Positions 39,741 to 48,720 of a stretch of DNA of 64,000 bases are shown piece after piece (position 1 is the stretch's first letter; the number at the start of each line of letters is the position of its first letter). Below the pieces are notes generated by a model that was not told the origin of the DNA, ran no database searches, and saw nothing but the letters and a program-made list of their open reading frames with translations. The stretch lies in assembly GCA_025451955.1 (NCBI GenBank), contig JANWJJ010000041.1:1-64000 (forward strand), read 5' to 3'. The position numbers and the translations under genes were made by a program. The stretch is from Rudaea sp. Its GTDB lineage: Bacteria > Pseudomonadota > Gammaproteobacteria > Xanthomonadales > Rhodanobacteraceae.

Positions 39741-42434
39741 TCAAGCTCTCAACTGCGCCAATGCCTGTATCAATTCCGCCGCCGACGAAAAACGATCCTG
39801 CGGCAGACGCTGCAGGCAACGCAAAATGATGGCCTCCAGGGGCGGCGGGATTTCCGGCCAGTAGTCGGATGGCTTGATCGGCGCCGCCTGCGTCTGGGCG
39901 ATGTAGATTTCCAGCGTATTGCTGCCACTGAACGGCAATCTGCCACAGAACATTTCGCACATCAGCACGCCGCAGGAATAAATGTCGGCACGCTGATCAA
40001 GTTCCTCGCCAGCAAGCTGCTCGGGCGCGGAATAGTTGGGCGTGCCAAGAAACGTGCCTTGCTGGGTGTGACCCGGCGCACTGCGACGAATCGGCCGGGC
40101 AATGCCGAAATCCATCAGCTTGGCATTGCCGGTCTGTTCCAGGATCAGGTTTTCCGGTTTGATGTCACGGTGCAGCACGCCGACTTCGTGCGCCGCGCCA
40201 AGGCCGGCACACAACTGGCGCGCAATGCGCAAACCGGCGGAATACGGAATCCTCCGGGTTTCCTTGAGCAAATAGCGCAGGGTCAGGCCTCGCACGTATT
40301 CCATCGAAATATAGGGATGGCCGTCCACTTCGCCGAAATCAAAAGTGCGCAGTACATTCGGATGCGTGATCTTGCGTGCCAGCTTGATTTCGCTCTTGAG
40401 GCGATCGAGTTGTTCCGCATCGATCAGCGCACTCGGCTTGAGCATTTTCAGCGCGACGACATCGTCCAGATCCAGATCATGGGCCTTGTAGACCACGCCC
40501 ATGCCACCGGATCCGAGCAGGGACAGGATGCGATAACGCCCGCCGAAGACCGTGCCGGTTTCAAACGTGACCGCACGCGGAGTCAGGCTGCGCACCGCCG
40601 CGGTGGCAGCAGGCACGATCGTGGCCGCCTCGGCCGATGCCGCGACCGGCGCTGGTGTAGGCAATTCATGCAAAGCCGCTTCGGACAGTGCGTAAAAACG
40701 CTTGCCGCTGACTGCTCCGGTAACGACTACCAGACGTGATTCACCGAGCGTCGCCTTGATTTCGTCGCCGCTTTGCCGAGTCAGCAAGGTCTGGCCGCCG
40801 GCCGCTTCCGGCAACAATCGGTCCAGATGCAGAATCGCCGTGCCGAACAGCACATCATCCGCATACACAACTGCCCCGGACACCAACGCCGCCGCCGGCG
40901 CCGCGAATCCTTCGGCTTGCGCACGCGTGCGAATCTGCGCCAGCGCACGCAAGGCTTCGACCCCGCGCTGTTCGCCACCGAAACCCAATATGAAGCGCGC
41001 ACCGCTCGACTGATGCACCGCAGCCCGCATCGCGCTGATGACACCGGCCGCACGATCAAATCGCGCGAGTACTTGTGCAGGAACAGTGTCGGCGCCCACG
41101 GCCGCGAGATCGCGAAACTCGATGCCAAGCACGCTCAGGCTTTCATTTCGTGCAGGCTTCGAAGCGGCGGCACCCGATGGTTTCGGTGTCGGCGTGAACG
41201 CCTGTTCGCGCGCCGGGTCCGGCAAAAAGCGTGAAAGGTTGCCGACGTAACCTTCGATATCACTTTTCTCGCGCAAATCCGACAATAGCGAATCGAACGC
41301 TCGCGACAGTCGCGCCAATTCGTCGCTGCCCTGCAAGCCGATTCGCGTCTGGTAATTGCCGGCGGCGGCCTGTTCTGCGCCCTGCGCCATCGCACGCACC
41401 GGCCGCAAAATCCCCTTAGCCAACAAATACGACAGCAGCAGCGCAAACAGCATCGAACTCAAGCCGCCGATCGCCACCCAGTTCAGGATATCGCGATAAC
41501 TGGCGACGATCTTGTCGCTTGAAGTCAGCGCGAGCACCGCGCCGAGACTGCCGACGCCTTCGCTCGCCGTCGGCGTCAACTGCGCACCCCATTCCTGCCC
41601 GCTGAAGCGCAACGGCACCCGCGAGACCGAATGCCCGGCGGCGACGGCAGCGGCGACATCCGCCGGTTGCGCTGCCATCGCGTCACGCAGCGCCTTGCTG
41701 CCGACATCATCGAACGAACTGGCGACCAGTTGCAGGTGGTTGTCTACCGGCAACCAGAACGCGATTTGGGCACCGCTGACCTTCGCCACCTGGCGACACA
41801 ATTCATCGTTGACGCTTTGCGCAAGCAGCAGGAACCCCACCAGGTCCTGATCCTGCGCCAAGGGCATGATCGCAGCCTGATAGAGCTTGTCGCCTTGCCG
41901 CCAATAGCCACCGTAGGGCGCTGCATTCGCGATCGCCGGACGCACCAGCGGATCGTCGGCCAGCGAGTCCTGAAATGCATCGGTCTGATCGCTGCGGCCA
42001 AGCACACTGCCCTTGGCGTCGAGCACGATGCCGAGATCGAAGCCGTACTGGCCCTGACGTTCCTTGAGCAGATCGGGGATGGATTTCGTGTCCGCATCGC
42101 CGCTGTCGTTCAAGCCCGGCAAATTGCTGGAGGTTCCGCCGGCTTGCGCAACGTAGCGGGCCGTGCCGGGATCGGCCGCGATCAGTTGCACCTTGAGCTG
42201 CAACTCCTGCAAACGACTTTGCTCGAATTCCTTTTGCACCGCGCTGCTGGTCGACAAGGCGTCGTGCACGGCGCCCTGCGCGATGCGGTCGCCTTCGATG
42301 TAGGTGACCACGACGGCGGCGCCGACGGCCAGCGCAATCAGGAACGCCGAGCCGAGAAAAAACTTGATTGCCAGCGGCACGCCGAAACGGGCGCGCGGCA
42401 CGGCCTCAATAGCCGCCATCGGAACCTCGATCAT
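39741..42434 (-). CDS. Membrane Ser/Thr protein kinase with extracytoplasmic sensor, HAMP, degenerate cyclase-like domain and C-terminal kinase
   Basis: Two TM segments flanking a ~270-aa sensor; HAMP-like RPVRAMAQGAEQAAAGNYQTRI; kinase motifs GGMGVVYKAHD, VALKML, HRDIKPENLI, DFGIARP, APEQL. Confidence 0.92.
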   Translation of the reverse strand: MIEVPMAAIEAVPRARFGVPLAIKFFLGSAFLIALAVGAAVVVTYIEGDRIAQGAVHDALSTSSAVQKEFEQSRLQELQLKVQLIAADPGTARYVAQAGGTSSNLPGLNDSGDADTKSIPDLLKERQGQYGFDLGIVLDAKGSVLGRSDQTDAFQDSLADDPLVRPAIANAAPYGGYWRQGDKLYQAAIMPLAQDQDLVGFLLLAQSVNDELCRQVAKVSGAQIAFWLPVDNHLQLVASSFDDVGSKALRDAMAAQPADVAAAVAAGHSVSRVPLRFSGQEWGAQLTPTASEGVGSLGAVLALTSSDKIVASYRDILNWVAIGGLSSMLFALLLSYLLAKGILRPVRAMAQGAEQAAAGNYQTRIGLQGSDELARLSRAFDSLLSDLREKSDIEGYVGNLSRFLPDPAREQAFTPTPKPSGAAASKPARNESLSVLGIEFRDLAAVGADTVPAQVLARFDRAAGVISAMRAAVHQSSGARFILGFGGEQRGVEALRALAQIRTRAQAEGFAAPAAALVSGAVVYADDVLFGTAILHLDRLLPEAAGGQTLLTRQSGDEIKATLGESRLVVVTGAVSGKRFYALSEAALHELPTPAPVAASAEAATIVPAATAAVRSLTPRAVTFETGTVFGGRYRILSLLGSGGMGVVYKAHDLDLDDVVALKMLKPSALIDAEQLDRLKSEIKLARKITHPNVLRTFDFGEVDGHPYISMEYVRGLTLRYLLKETRRIPYSAGLRIARQLCAGLGAAHEVGVLHRDIKPENLILEQTGNAKLMDFGIARPIRRSAPGHTQQGTFLGTPNYSAPEQLAGEELDQRADIYSCGVLMCEMFCGRLPFSGSNTLEIYIAQTQAAPIKPSDYWPEIPPPLEAIILRCLQRLPQDRFSSAAELIQALAQLRA

Positions 42435-43146
42435 ACGGCTTGCCGAACTTGTTCATGTGCGGCGGAATGCGACGCTGACTCAAGTCCAAAAGCACCATGA
42501 CGGGTTTGTCGCCGGCTTTGGGGGTGGTCACGACATGCCACGGCGTCGCGCGCTCGTGCCAGACGACCAAGTCGCCCGCGACAGCGGGCAAACCGGTCAG
42601 GTGAAAATTGCCATCGCCATCCGGATGGGTGAAGTACGGCGTGTCGAGCACCAAAATGTGCCCGGTCATGGAATGGTGGACATTGCAGTAAACGCGCACA
42701 TAGCCGGCATGCAAAAAAGTGACCGTCTGGCCTTCGCCCTCGCCATACAGACCGACATCGAAGGCATTATCCTTCGAGGTGGAAAATGCGTTGTGCAGAA
42801 TCGGATCCGAATTCGGAAAACGTACCTTGCTGCCCACCGTGATTGCCAACACGCGCGGGACGAATTGCTTGCGCAGCGTGCTCATCACGAAAGGTTCGTG
42901 CGGCGGCGACACGGCCAGCGGAGTTTTTGGCCGGAAATAGATGATCGCTTCCTGTGCCTGATCGGCGCGCAGCGGCTTGCCTTCGGCGCTCAGGGCCACG
43001 TGACCGTCGATGCTTGCGGCAAATCCATAAACCGGCGCCAGAATCAATACCGCGATCGACAACAACGCACGCACTGGATTCTCCCCCGTCTCGGCCATTG
43101 CCTGCCTGTTTTCGCCTGCCGGAATTGCCGCCGACGTGCATGACAT
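42406..43146 (-). CDS. Cupredoxin-like secreted protein (methylamine-utilization-protein-like)
   Basis: Signal-peptide-like region; copper-ligand-like spacing DPILHNAFST ... VRVYCNVHHSMTGHILV. Confidence 0.75.
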   Translation of the reverse strand: MSCTSAAIPAGENRQAMAETGENPVRALLSIAVLILAPVYGFAASIDGHVALSAEGKPLRADQAQEAIIYFRPKTPLAVSPPHEPFVMSTLRKQFVPRVLAITVGSKVRFPNSDPILHNAFSTSKDNAFDVGLYGEGEGQTVTFLHAGYVRVYCNVHHSMTGHILVLDTPYFTHPDGDGNFHLTGLPAVAGDLVVWHERATPWHVVTTPKAGDKPVMVLLDLSQRRIPPHMNKFGKPYDRGSDGGY

Positions 43147-43227
43147 CAGGTATTTGCGGCATCATAGCAAGCCCGGGCGACTCCCGCTCAACGCCGAAAT
43201 TGCACTCCCGGCCATACAGGAATCCAC

Positions 43228-43503
43228 ATGTCCAGAATCGACATCCGCCGCAAACACGGACGTTCGCTGAAAGCGGCGAAAACCGCCGTCGACAAGACCG
43301 CCGCCGTGATCGCCAAGAAGTTTGCGCTGAGCAGCGCATGGGATGGCGACACCCTGAATTTCAGCCGCATGGGCGTGAACGGGCAGATTCACGTAAGCAA
43401 GACCGAAGTGCACGTCCAGGCCGAACTGGGATTCCTGTTCAGCGCGCTCAAACCGATGATCGAAACCGAGGTCGAAAACCAGCTCGACAAGAATTTCGGC
43501 TGA
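43228..43503 (+). CDS. Polyhydroxyalkanoic acid system family protein
   Basis: 91 aa; DIRRKHGRSLKAAKTAVDKTAAVIAKKFALSSAWDGDTLNFSRMGVNGQIHVSKTEVHVQAELGFL resembles PHA granule-region family proteins. Confidence 0.82.
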   Translation: MSRIDIRRKHGRSLKAAKTAVDKTAAVIAKKFALSSAWDGDTLNFSRMGVNGQIHVSKTEVHVQAELGFLFSALKPMIETEVENQLDKNFG

Positions 43504-43536
43504 CAACCGCAAAAACCGAATGCAGCAGATTCCACA

Positions 43537-43564
43537 TTGCGACTTTTTCTAGTGTGTATATTCT
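43537..43564 (+). promoter_or_regulatory. Candidate sigma70-type promoter upstream of the phasin gene
   Basis: TTGCGA-16 bp-TATTCT in an AT-richer intergenic patch. Confidence 0.3.
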
Positions 43565-43648
43565 AGCCAGCGCGCCTAGATTGCGCGCATTCTGCGCCGG
43601 CTGCGGATTTTGCGTCCAGCGCTCCACATCTCTCCGGGAGGCAACAGC

Positions 43649-44365
43649 ATGAGCAAGCCGAAACTGAAATCCAAAACCGCACCGTCCAAACCGGCAAAGA
43701 AGCCTGCGGCGGCGGCAAAGCCGGCGAAACTCGCCAAATCGGCCAAGCCGGCCAAATTGGCAAAGCCGGCAAGCCCTGCGAAACCGGCAAAACTGGCCAA
43801 GTCGTCAAAGCCGGCAGCCTCTTCCAAACCGGCCACCAACAAGACCATCATGGAATCGGCCCAGCACATCTGGCTGGCCGGTCTCGGCGCCTTCGCCAAG
43901 GCCCAAGAAGAAGGCGGCAAGCTGTTCGAGAACCTGATCAAGGAAGGTTCCAGTCTGGAACAAAAAACCCGCCATCTCGCCAGCGGCAAGGTCGGCGATG
44001 TGCGTGGCGCAGTCGAGAACAGCGTGAGCCAGGTGCGCGAACGCACTCAGGAAACCTGGGATCGGCTCGAACAGGTTTTTGAAAACCGCGTATCGCGCGC
44101 GCTGACCAAGCTCGGCATTCCCGGACGCAAGGAACTCGACGAACTGCTCGCGCGGGTCGATGAACTCAATCGCGACGTGCACAAACTCACCGGCAATACG
44201 CCCAAGAGCACCCTCAGCCGGGTGATGGGCAATACCGTGCGCCGCGCCCGCGACGACCTGAGCGATCTGGCTCGCGAACTCGAAGAAGCCCAATTGGCGG
44301 CGAAGAAATCGGTGACGCGCACGGTTGCCAAGGTCAAGAAGACAATCAAGTCCGCCGCGCGCTGA
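43649..44365 (+). CDS. Phasin family protein with Lys/Ala/Pro-rich N-terminal repeat region
   Basis: MESAQHIWLAGLGAFAKAQEEGGKLFENLIKEGSSLE phasin-like core; N-terminus KPAKLAKSAKPAKLAKPASPAKPAKLAKSSKPA. Confidence 0.87.
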   Translation: MSKPKLKSKTAPSKPAKKPAAAAKPAKLAKSAKPAKLAKPASPAKPAKLAKSSKPAASSKPATNKTIMESAQHIWLAGLGAFAKAQEEGGKLFENLIKEGSSLEQKTRHLASGKVGDVRGAVENSVSQVRERTQETWDRLEQVFENRVSRALTKLGIPGRKELDELLARVDELNRDVHKLTGNTPKSTLSRVMGNTVRRARDDLSDLARELEEAQLAAKKSVTRTVAKVKKTIKSAAR

Positions 44366-44381
44366 GCGGACTGCGCTTAAC

Positions 44382-44450
44382 GCCCGCCAGCCGCCAACGA
44401 ACGCCGAAGGATCCCTCCCCCCAAGGCTTCGGCTGGCGGGCTTTTCGTTT
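44382..44450 (+). terminator. Rho-independent-like terminator after the phasin gene
   Basis: GCCCGCCAGCC (44382-44392) pairs with GGCTGGCGGGC (44431-44441), followed by ttttcgttt. Confidence 0.65.
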
Positions 44451-44481
44451 GACTATCCGCTTCAATTACGCGTTAGGCTCT

Positions 44482-45027
44482 ATGGCTAGGTTGTTTCTTT
44501 ATCTACTTGTCTTTGGGCTATTAGCCGTCAACAGCAATGCTGCCGACGAAGCAACCAACTCTGAAGACGCCGCTGTCCTTTCAGTCATAGCTCAGTCCAT
44601 GTGTGCGAGCCTTGCTTCGCGCGGGGAAACGCGATACTTGGTCCTTTCGGATGAATCGGAACAAATCAAAAGCGACGGGGGTAAGAAAAGCTTGGGGCGA
44701 GACGCCGTAGCGTCGCTTGTCAGCCGCAATTCTGCTCACTATCCGCTACCAAAAATTACCCTCTGTCCGGGTATTAGGCTTTTCAAAGCCGAAGTTATCC
44801 GGTCGGCAGAGCAGAAATTTATAGAGAACGACGACTATATTTCTGGCTTTCGGCAGGCATTCCCGGGGGCCTTTGGACCGACAGATATGAGCCTTCCTGG
44901 CTATACGGAGAATGCCACAAGAGCTTTGGTGGTTGTGTCGAACGCTGGCGGCAGCTTCTACTATGTGCTTTTCAAAAAGAATGGAAAGTGGCACATCGAG
45001 AAGACAGTTTTCCGGTCTATAGCCTAA
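44482..45027 (+). CDS. Hypothetical secreted protein of atypical composition
   Basis: ORF MARLFLYLLVFGLLAVNSNAADEATNSEDAAV... with signal peptide; visibly lower GC and different codon usage from neighbours. Confidence 0.65.
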   Translation: MARLFLYLLVFGLLAVNSNAADEATNSEDAAVLSVIAQSMCASLASRGETRYLVLSDESEQIKSDGGKKSLGRDAVASLVSRNSAHYPLPKITLCPGIRLFKAEVIRSAEQKFIENDDYISGFRQAFPGAFGPTDMSLPGYTENATRALVVVSNAGGSFYYVLFKKNGKWHIEKTVFRSIA

Positions 45028-45067
45028 CTACTCGCTCAAGCGCCACAACACGCAAGCGCATGCTGCG

Positions 45068-47059
45068 CTACCAGTGAATCCCGCGCATGACTGAAGCGAA
45101 CGCCACCTGTTCGCTGGTCGGTTCCTTCTGGATTTCGCCCCTGCCCTTCATGCCTTTTGCTGCGGTGGAATCCGGGAACAGGCGGAACGCGGTGTTCATC
45201 AGGATTTCGTAGGCGCGCGGCGCGAGCGCATAAAAAATCTGCGCGAACGTGCCCATGCGCGTGGCCAGACGAACCGGGCGTTCGACGATGGCCTCGACGA
45301 CAAAATCTGCCGCTTCTTCCGGTGTCCAGGTCGGCACCGAATCGTACATCTTGGTCGGCGCGATCATCGGCGTTTTCACGAGCGGCATGTTGACCGTGGT
45401 GAAGTTGATGCCGTTGTCGGAAAACTCGGCTTGCGCGCAACGCGAGAACGCATCCAGCGCCGCTTTCGATGCGACGTAGGCGGAAAACCGCGGCGCATTG
45501 GTCAACACGCCGATCGACGAGATATTGATGATGTGACCGCGATGGCGCTGCGCCATGCCCGGCAACAGGCCCATGATCAGGCGCAGCGAACCGAAATAGT
45601 TGAGCTGCATGGTGCGCTCGAAATCGTGGAAACGATCGTAGCTGGCCGCGATCGCGCGCCGGATCGAGCGCCCAGCATTGTTGATCAGGATATCAACGCC
45701 ACCATGCTCGGCCAGCACTTTCTTGACCAGATCGTCGCACACCTTCAGGTCGGCCAGATCGGCGACGTAGGTGTGGCAAGTACCACCGGCATCGACAATC
45801 TGCTTGCGCGTCGCCGCCAGTTCGTCCTCGCCGCGTGCGCAGATCAGCACCTTGGCGCCGGCTGCAGCAACCTTTTCCGCCACCGCCTTGCCGATACCCG
45901 ACGAACCGCCCGTAATCAGCACGGTGCGACCGCGCACCTTTCCTGCCAGCGAATGATCGACAAACAAATCCGGGTCAAGATGACGTTCCCAGTAATCCCA
46001 CAATCGCCAGGCGTATTCAGGCAGATCCGGCACACGGATTTTCGTGCCCTTGAGCGCGCGCTCGGTTTCGCGGCAATCGAAACGGGTCGGATAATTGATC
46101 AGCTTGATCGCTTCAGCCGGAATGCCCAAATCGCGCAAAAGTACATTGGTAAACCTTTTCACCGGCGGCAATCCGGCCAGCGCCTGCTTGATCGCTGCCG
46201 GCACGAACCCGAACATGCGCGCATCCAGGCGCATGGTCATTTCCGGCGCGTGACCGGCACGGGCGAAAAGGTTCAGCACCTCGCCGATGCGGCGCGGCGC
46301 GGGATCGGTGAGATGGAAGCAGCCGCCGTCGAGACCAGGTTTGTGCGCAATGTGATCCATCGCCGCGACGACGAAATCCACCGGCACCATATTCACCCGG
46401 CCGCCTTCCAGGCCGATGACCGGCATCCACGGCGGCAAGCTCTGGCGCAGTTTTTTCAGGGTGCGGAAAAAGTAATACGGCCCGTCGATCTTGTCGATTT
46501 CACCCGTGCGCGAATGCCCGATCACCACCGCCGGGCGATAGATGCGATACGGCCGCGCGTAGTCCTTGCGCACCAGCGCTTCGGCTTCGTGCTTGGTCTT
46601 GAAATAGGGGTGATCGAGATCTTCGGCTTCACCGAACATGTCCTCGCGAAACACGCCCGGATACAAACCGGCAACCGCAATCGAACTGGTGTGATGAAAA
46701 CATCCTGCCTTGATCGCATCGGCCAGTTGCAAGGCATGTCGGGTGCCATCGACGTTCGCCGTTGCCTGACTCGTGGCGTCAGCCGCCAGGTTGTAGATCG
46801 CAGCCAGATGGAAAAAATGTTTGACCTTGCCGGCAAGCGCTTTGCGCTGCGCTGGGGTCAACCCGAGTTGCGGTTTCGCCAGATCGCCGGTTACCGCGAT
46901 CAGACGCTTGCCGTCGGCACCAAAGTTGTCGCGCAGTTCGTCGAACTTTTTCTGCGAACCCTTGCGTACCAGACAGTACACGTCGCCCTTGCGCGCGAGC
47001 AAATGCGCCAGCAGGTGCCGGCCGATGAAGCCGGTCGCCCCGGTCACGAAGTACGTCAT
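45068..47059 (-). CDS. SDR family protein, bifunctional fatty acyl-CoA reductase-like (two Rossmann domains)
   Basis: N-terminal FAR-like domain (MTYFVTGATGFIGRHLLAHLLARKGDVYCLVR), C-terminal SDR (GRTVLITGGSSGIGKAVAEKVAAAGAKV, SAYVASKAALDAFSRC); ~660 aa. Confidence 0.85.
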   Translation of the reverse strand: MTYFVTGATGFIGRHLLAHLLARKGDVYCLVRKGSQKKFDELRDNFGADGKRLIAVTGDLAKPQLGLTPAQRKALAGKVKHFFHLAAIYNLAADATSQATANVDGTRHALQLADAIKAGCFHHTSSIAVAGLYPGVFREDMFGEAEDLDHPYFKTKHEAEALVRKDYARPYRIYRPAVVIGHSRTGEIDKIDGPYYFFRTLKKLRQSLPPWMPVIGLEGGRVNMVPVDFVVAAMDHIAHKPGLDGGCFHLTDPAPRRIGEVLNLFARAGHAPEMTMRLDARMFGFVPAAIKQALAGLPPVKRFTNVLLRDLGIPAEAIKLINYPTRFDCRETERALKGTKIRVPDLPEYAWRLWDYWERHLDPDLFVDHSLAGKVRGRTVLITGGSSGIGKAVAEKVAAAGAKVLICARGEDELAATRKQIVDAGGTCHTYVADLADLKVCDDLVKKVLAEHGGVDILINNAGRSIRRAIAASYDRFHDFERTMQLNYFGSLRLIMGLLPGMAQRHRGHIINISSIGVLTNAPRFSAYVASKAALDAFSRCAQAEFSDNGINFTTVNMPLVKTPMIAPTKMYDSVPTWTPEEAADFVVEAIVERPVRLATRMGTFAQIFYALAPRAYEILMNTAFRLFPDSTAAKGMKGRGEIQKEPTSEQVAFASVMRGIHW

Positions 47060-47156
47060 GTCGTTTTCCTTGGTTCGTTGCGCAGCCGTGCTGCCTAAGA
47101 TAGCGTGCGATCGTCGCCAAACAAAGCACCCTCGCGTTGACAGGTAGTTTTGCCAT

Positions 47157-47226
47157 CATCCATGATGGATGTATTGCCGCCATCGCTCTCGATGGCGAGA
47201 ATCAAAAAGCGGCCATCCTTGGCCGC
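47157..47226. promoter_or_regulatory. Cluster of three consecutive perfect 7-bp inverted repeats in a divergent intergenic region
   Basis: CATCCAT-g-ATGGATG (47157-47171), CGCCATC-gctctc-GATGGCG (47178-47197), GCGGCCA-tcct-TGGCCGC (47209-47226). Confidence 0.55.
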
Positions 47227-47259
47227 GCATTTCAAAATTGAGCCCATCCGGGGAACGCA

Positions 47260-47517
47260 ATGGCCGACCTGAAAGCGAAATTCGAACAAGCCTCCGACGA
47301 CGTCAAGAAACTCAGCGATCGTCCTGACAACGACACCCTGCTGAAGCTCTACGCCCTGTACAAACAGGGCTCGGATGGCGACGTTGCCGGCCCCAAGCCC
47401 GGCTTCTTCGACTTCGTCGGCACTGCAAAATACGAAGCCTGGACCAAGCTCAAAGGCATGAAAAGCGACGACGCCATGCAGAAATACATCGATCTGGTGA
47501 AGAAGCTGCGCGGCTGA
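47260..47517 (+). CDS. Acyl-CoA-binding protein (ACBP)
   Basis: LKAKFEQASDDVKKLSDRPDNDTLLKLYALYKQGSDGDVAGPKPGFFDFVGTAKYEAWTKLKGMKSDDAMQKYIDLVKKL. Confidence 0.96.
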   Translation: MADLKAKFEQASDDVKKLSDRPDNDTLLKLYALYKQGSDGDVAGPKPGFFDFVGTAKYEAWTKLKGMKSDDAMQKYIDLVKKLRG

Positions 47518-47542
47518 TCGCGCCCGGCTGCGCGCCTCCGGC

Positions 47543-48175
47543 ATGAGCAAGCAAACGCGAGAAAGGATTCTGGAAACCAGCCTGGCGATGTTCAATGCGC
47601 AGGGCGAACCCAACGTCACCACCAACCACATCGCTGACGAACTCGGCATCAGTCCGGGAAATCTCTACTACCACTATCGCAACAAGGACGACATCGTCGA
47701 GCAGTTGTTTGCGCGCTACGAAGCGCAGATCGATCAGGCTCTGCTCGTACCCGACGACCGCCTGCCGAATCTCGAAGATGTCTGGATGCAGCTGCATCTG
47801 GTGTTCGAATGCATGTGGACGTTCCGGTTTCTGTATCGCGATCTGGTCGATATCGTCTCGCGCAATCGCAAGCTCAAGCAACGCTTCGCGCGCATCCTCA
47901 CCCGCGCAGCCACCAGCGCGGCCGACGTGCTCAAAGGCCTAGCGCATGCGGAAATCCTGCGCGCCACACCGGACGAAATCCACGCCACATCCGAGAACGT
48001 ACTGCTGGTCACCACGTTCTGGTTGAACTACAACGCCGTCCGCGGCGCTCGCCCCGACCCGAGCCAGGAAGACCTGACCCACGGCATCTACCAGGTGATG
48101 TTGCTGATCGCGCCCTTCCTGCGCGATGCAGAGCGGGTGCATTTGAATACCTTGGCGCAAGCGTATCGGCGCTGA
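47543..48175 (+). CDS. TetR/AcrR family transcriptional regulator
   Basis: N-terminal HTH: RERILETSLAMFNAQGEPNVTTNHIADELGISPGNLYYHYRNKDDIVEQLF. Confidence 0.93.
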   Translation: MSKQTRERILETSLAMFNAQGEPNVTTNHIADELGISPGNLYYHYRNKDDIVEQLFARYEAQIDQALLVPDDRLPNLEDVWMQLHLVFECMWTFRFLYRDLVDIVSRNRKLKQRFARILTRAATSAADVLKGLAHAEILRATPDEIHATSENVLLVTTFWLNYNAVRGARPDPSQEDLTHGIYQVMLLIAPFLRDAERVHLNTLAQAYRR

Positions 48176-48232
48176 GGGCAAAAAAACGGCCGCACAAGGC
48201 GGCCGCAAGTTCGACGTTGAAGCGGGTAAGAT

Positions 48233-48625
48233 TTATTTCACGGTCTTGAGCTGACGGCTGAGCGCGGTCATGCGCTGAGTCAGTTCTTCGATGTCGGCCT
48301 TGGACGGAATACCCAGATGCGCGAGTACCGCGGCGACGGCGCCTTCGATTACCACGCCGAACTTCTTCGCATTATCCTTCGCCTGCATGCGCAGCGGTGC
48401 GAAAGCGCCCTTGATCTGCGCTTGGGCGTCGGTACCGACTTCCTGCACGAGCTGCTGCGCGCGCGCCTGGAAATCCTTGCCTTCGGCAATCAGGTTGGCG
48501 CCAAGTTCACCACCGCGCTTTTGCGCGATCGACACCGCGCCCAGACCCGCCAGCCACAACGCACGCGCCTTGTCGGCGGGAGTCTCGACTGCGGTCATCT
48601 TTTGCTTGATTCGTTTGCTTGCCAT
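48233..48625 (-). CDS. Phasin family / PHA granule-associated protein
   Basis: ALWLAGLGAVSIAQKRGGELGANLIAEGKDFQARAQQLVQEV; helical, ends VAAVLAHLGIPSKADIEELTQRMTALSRQL. Confidence 0.87.
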   Translation of the reverse strand: MASKRIKQKMTAVETPADKARALWLAGLGAVSIAQKRGGELGANLIAEGKDFQARAQQLVQEVGTDAQAQIKGAFAPLRMQAKDNAKKFGVVIEGAVAAVLAHLGIPSKADIEELTQRMTALSRQLKTVK

Positions 48626-48720
48626 TGCTTTGCCTCTTGTGTCGGAGTTCTCGCCGCAGATGTGCAGCGTCGAGGCAAAGATAGTCGGCTGCGCTAGAAC
48701 ATTCACACTAGACGCGCGGC

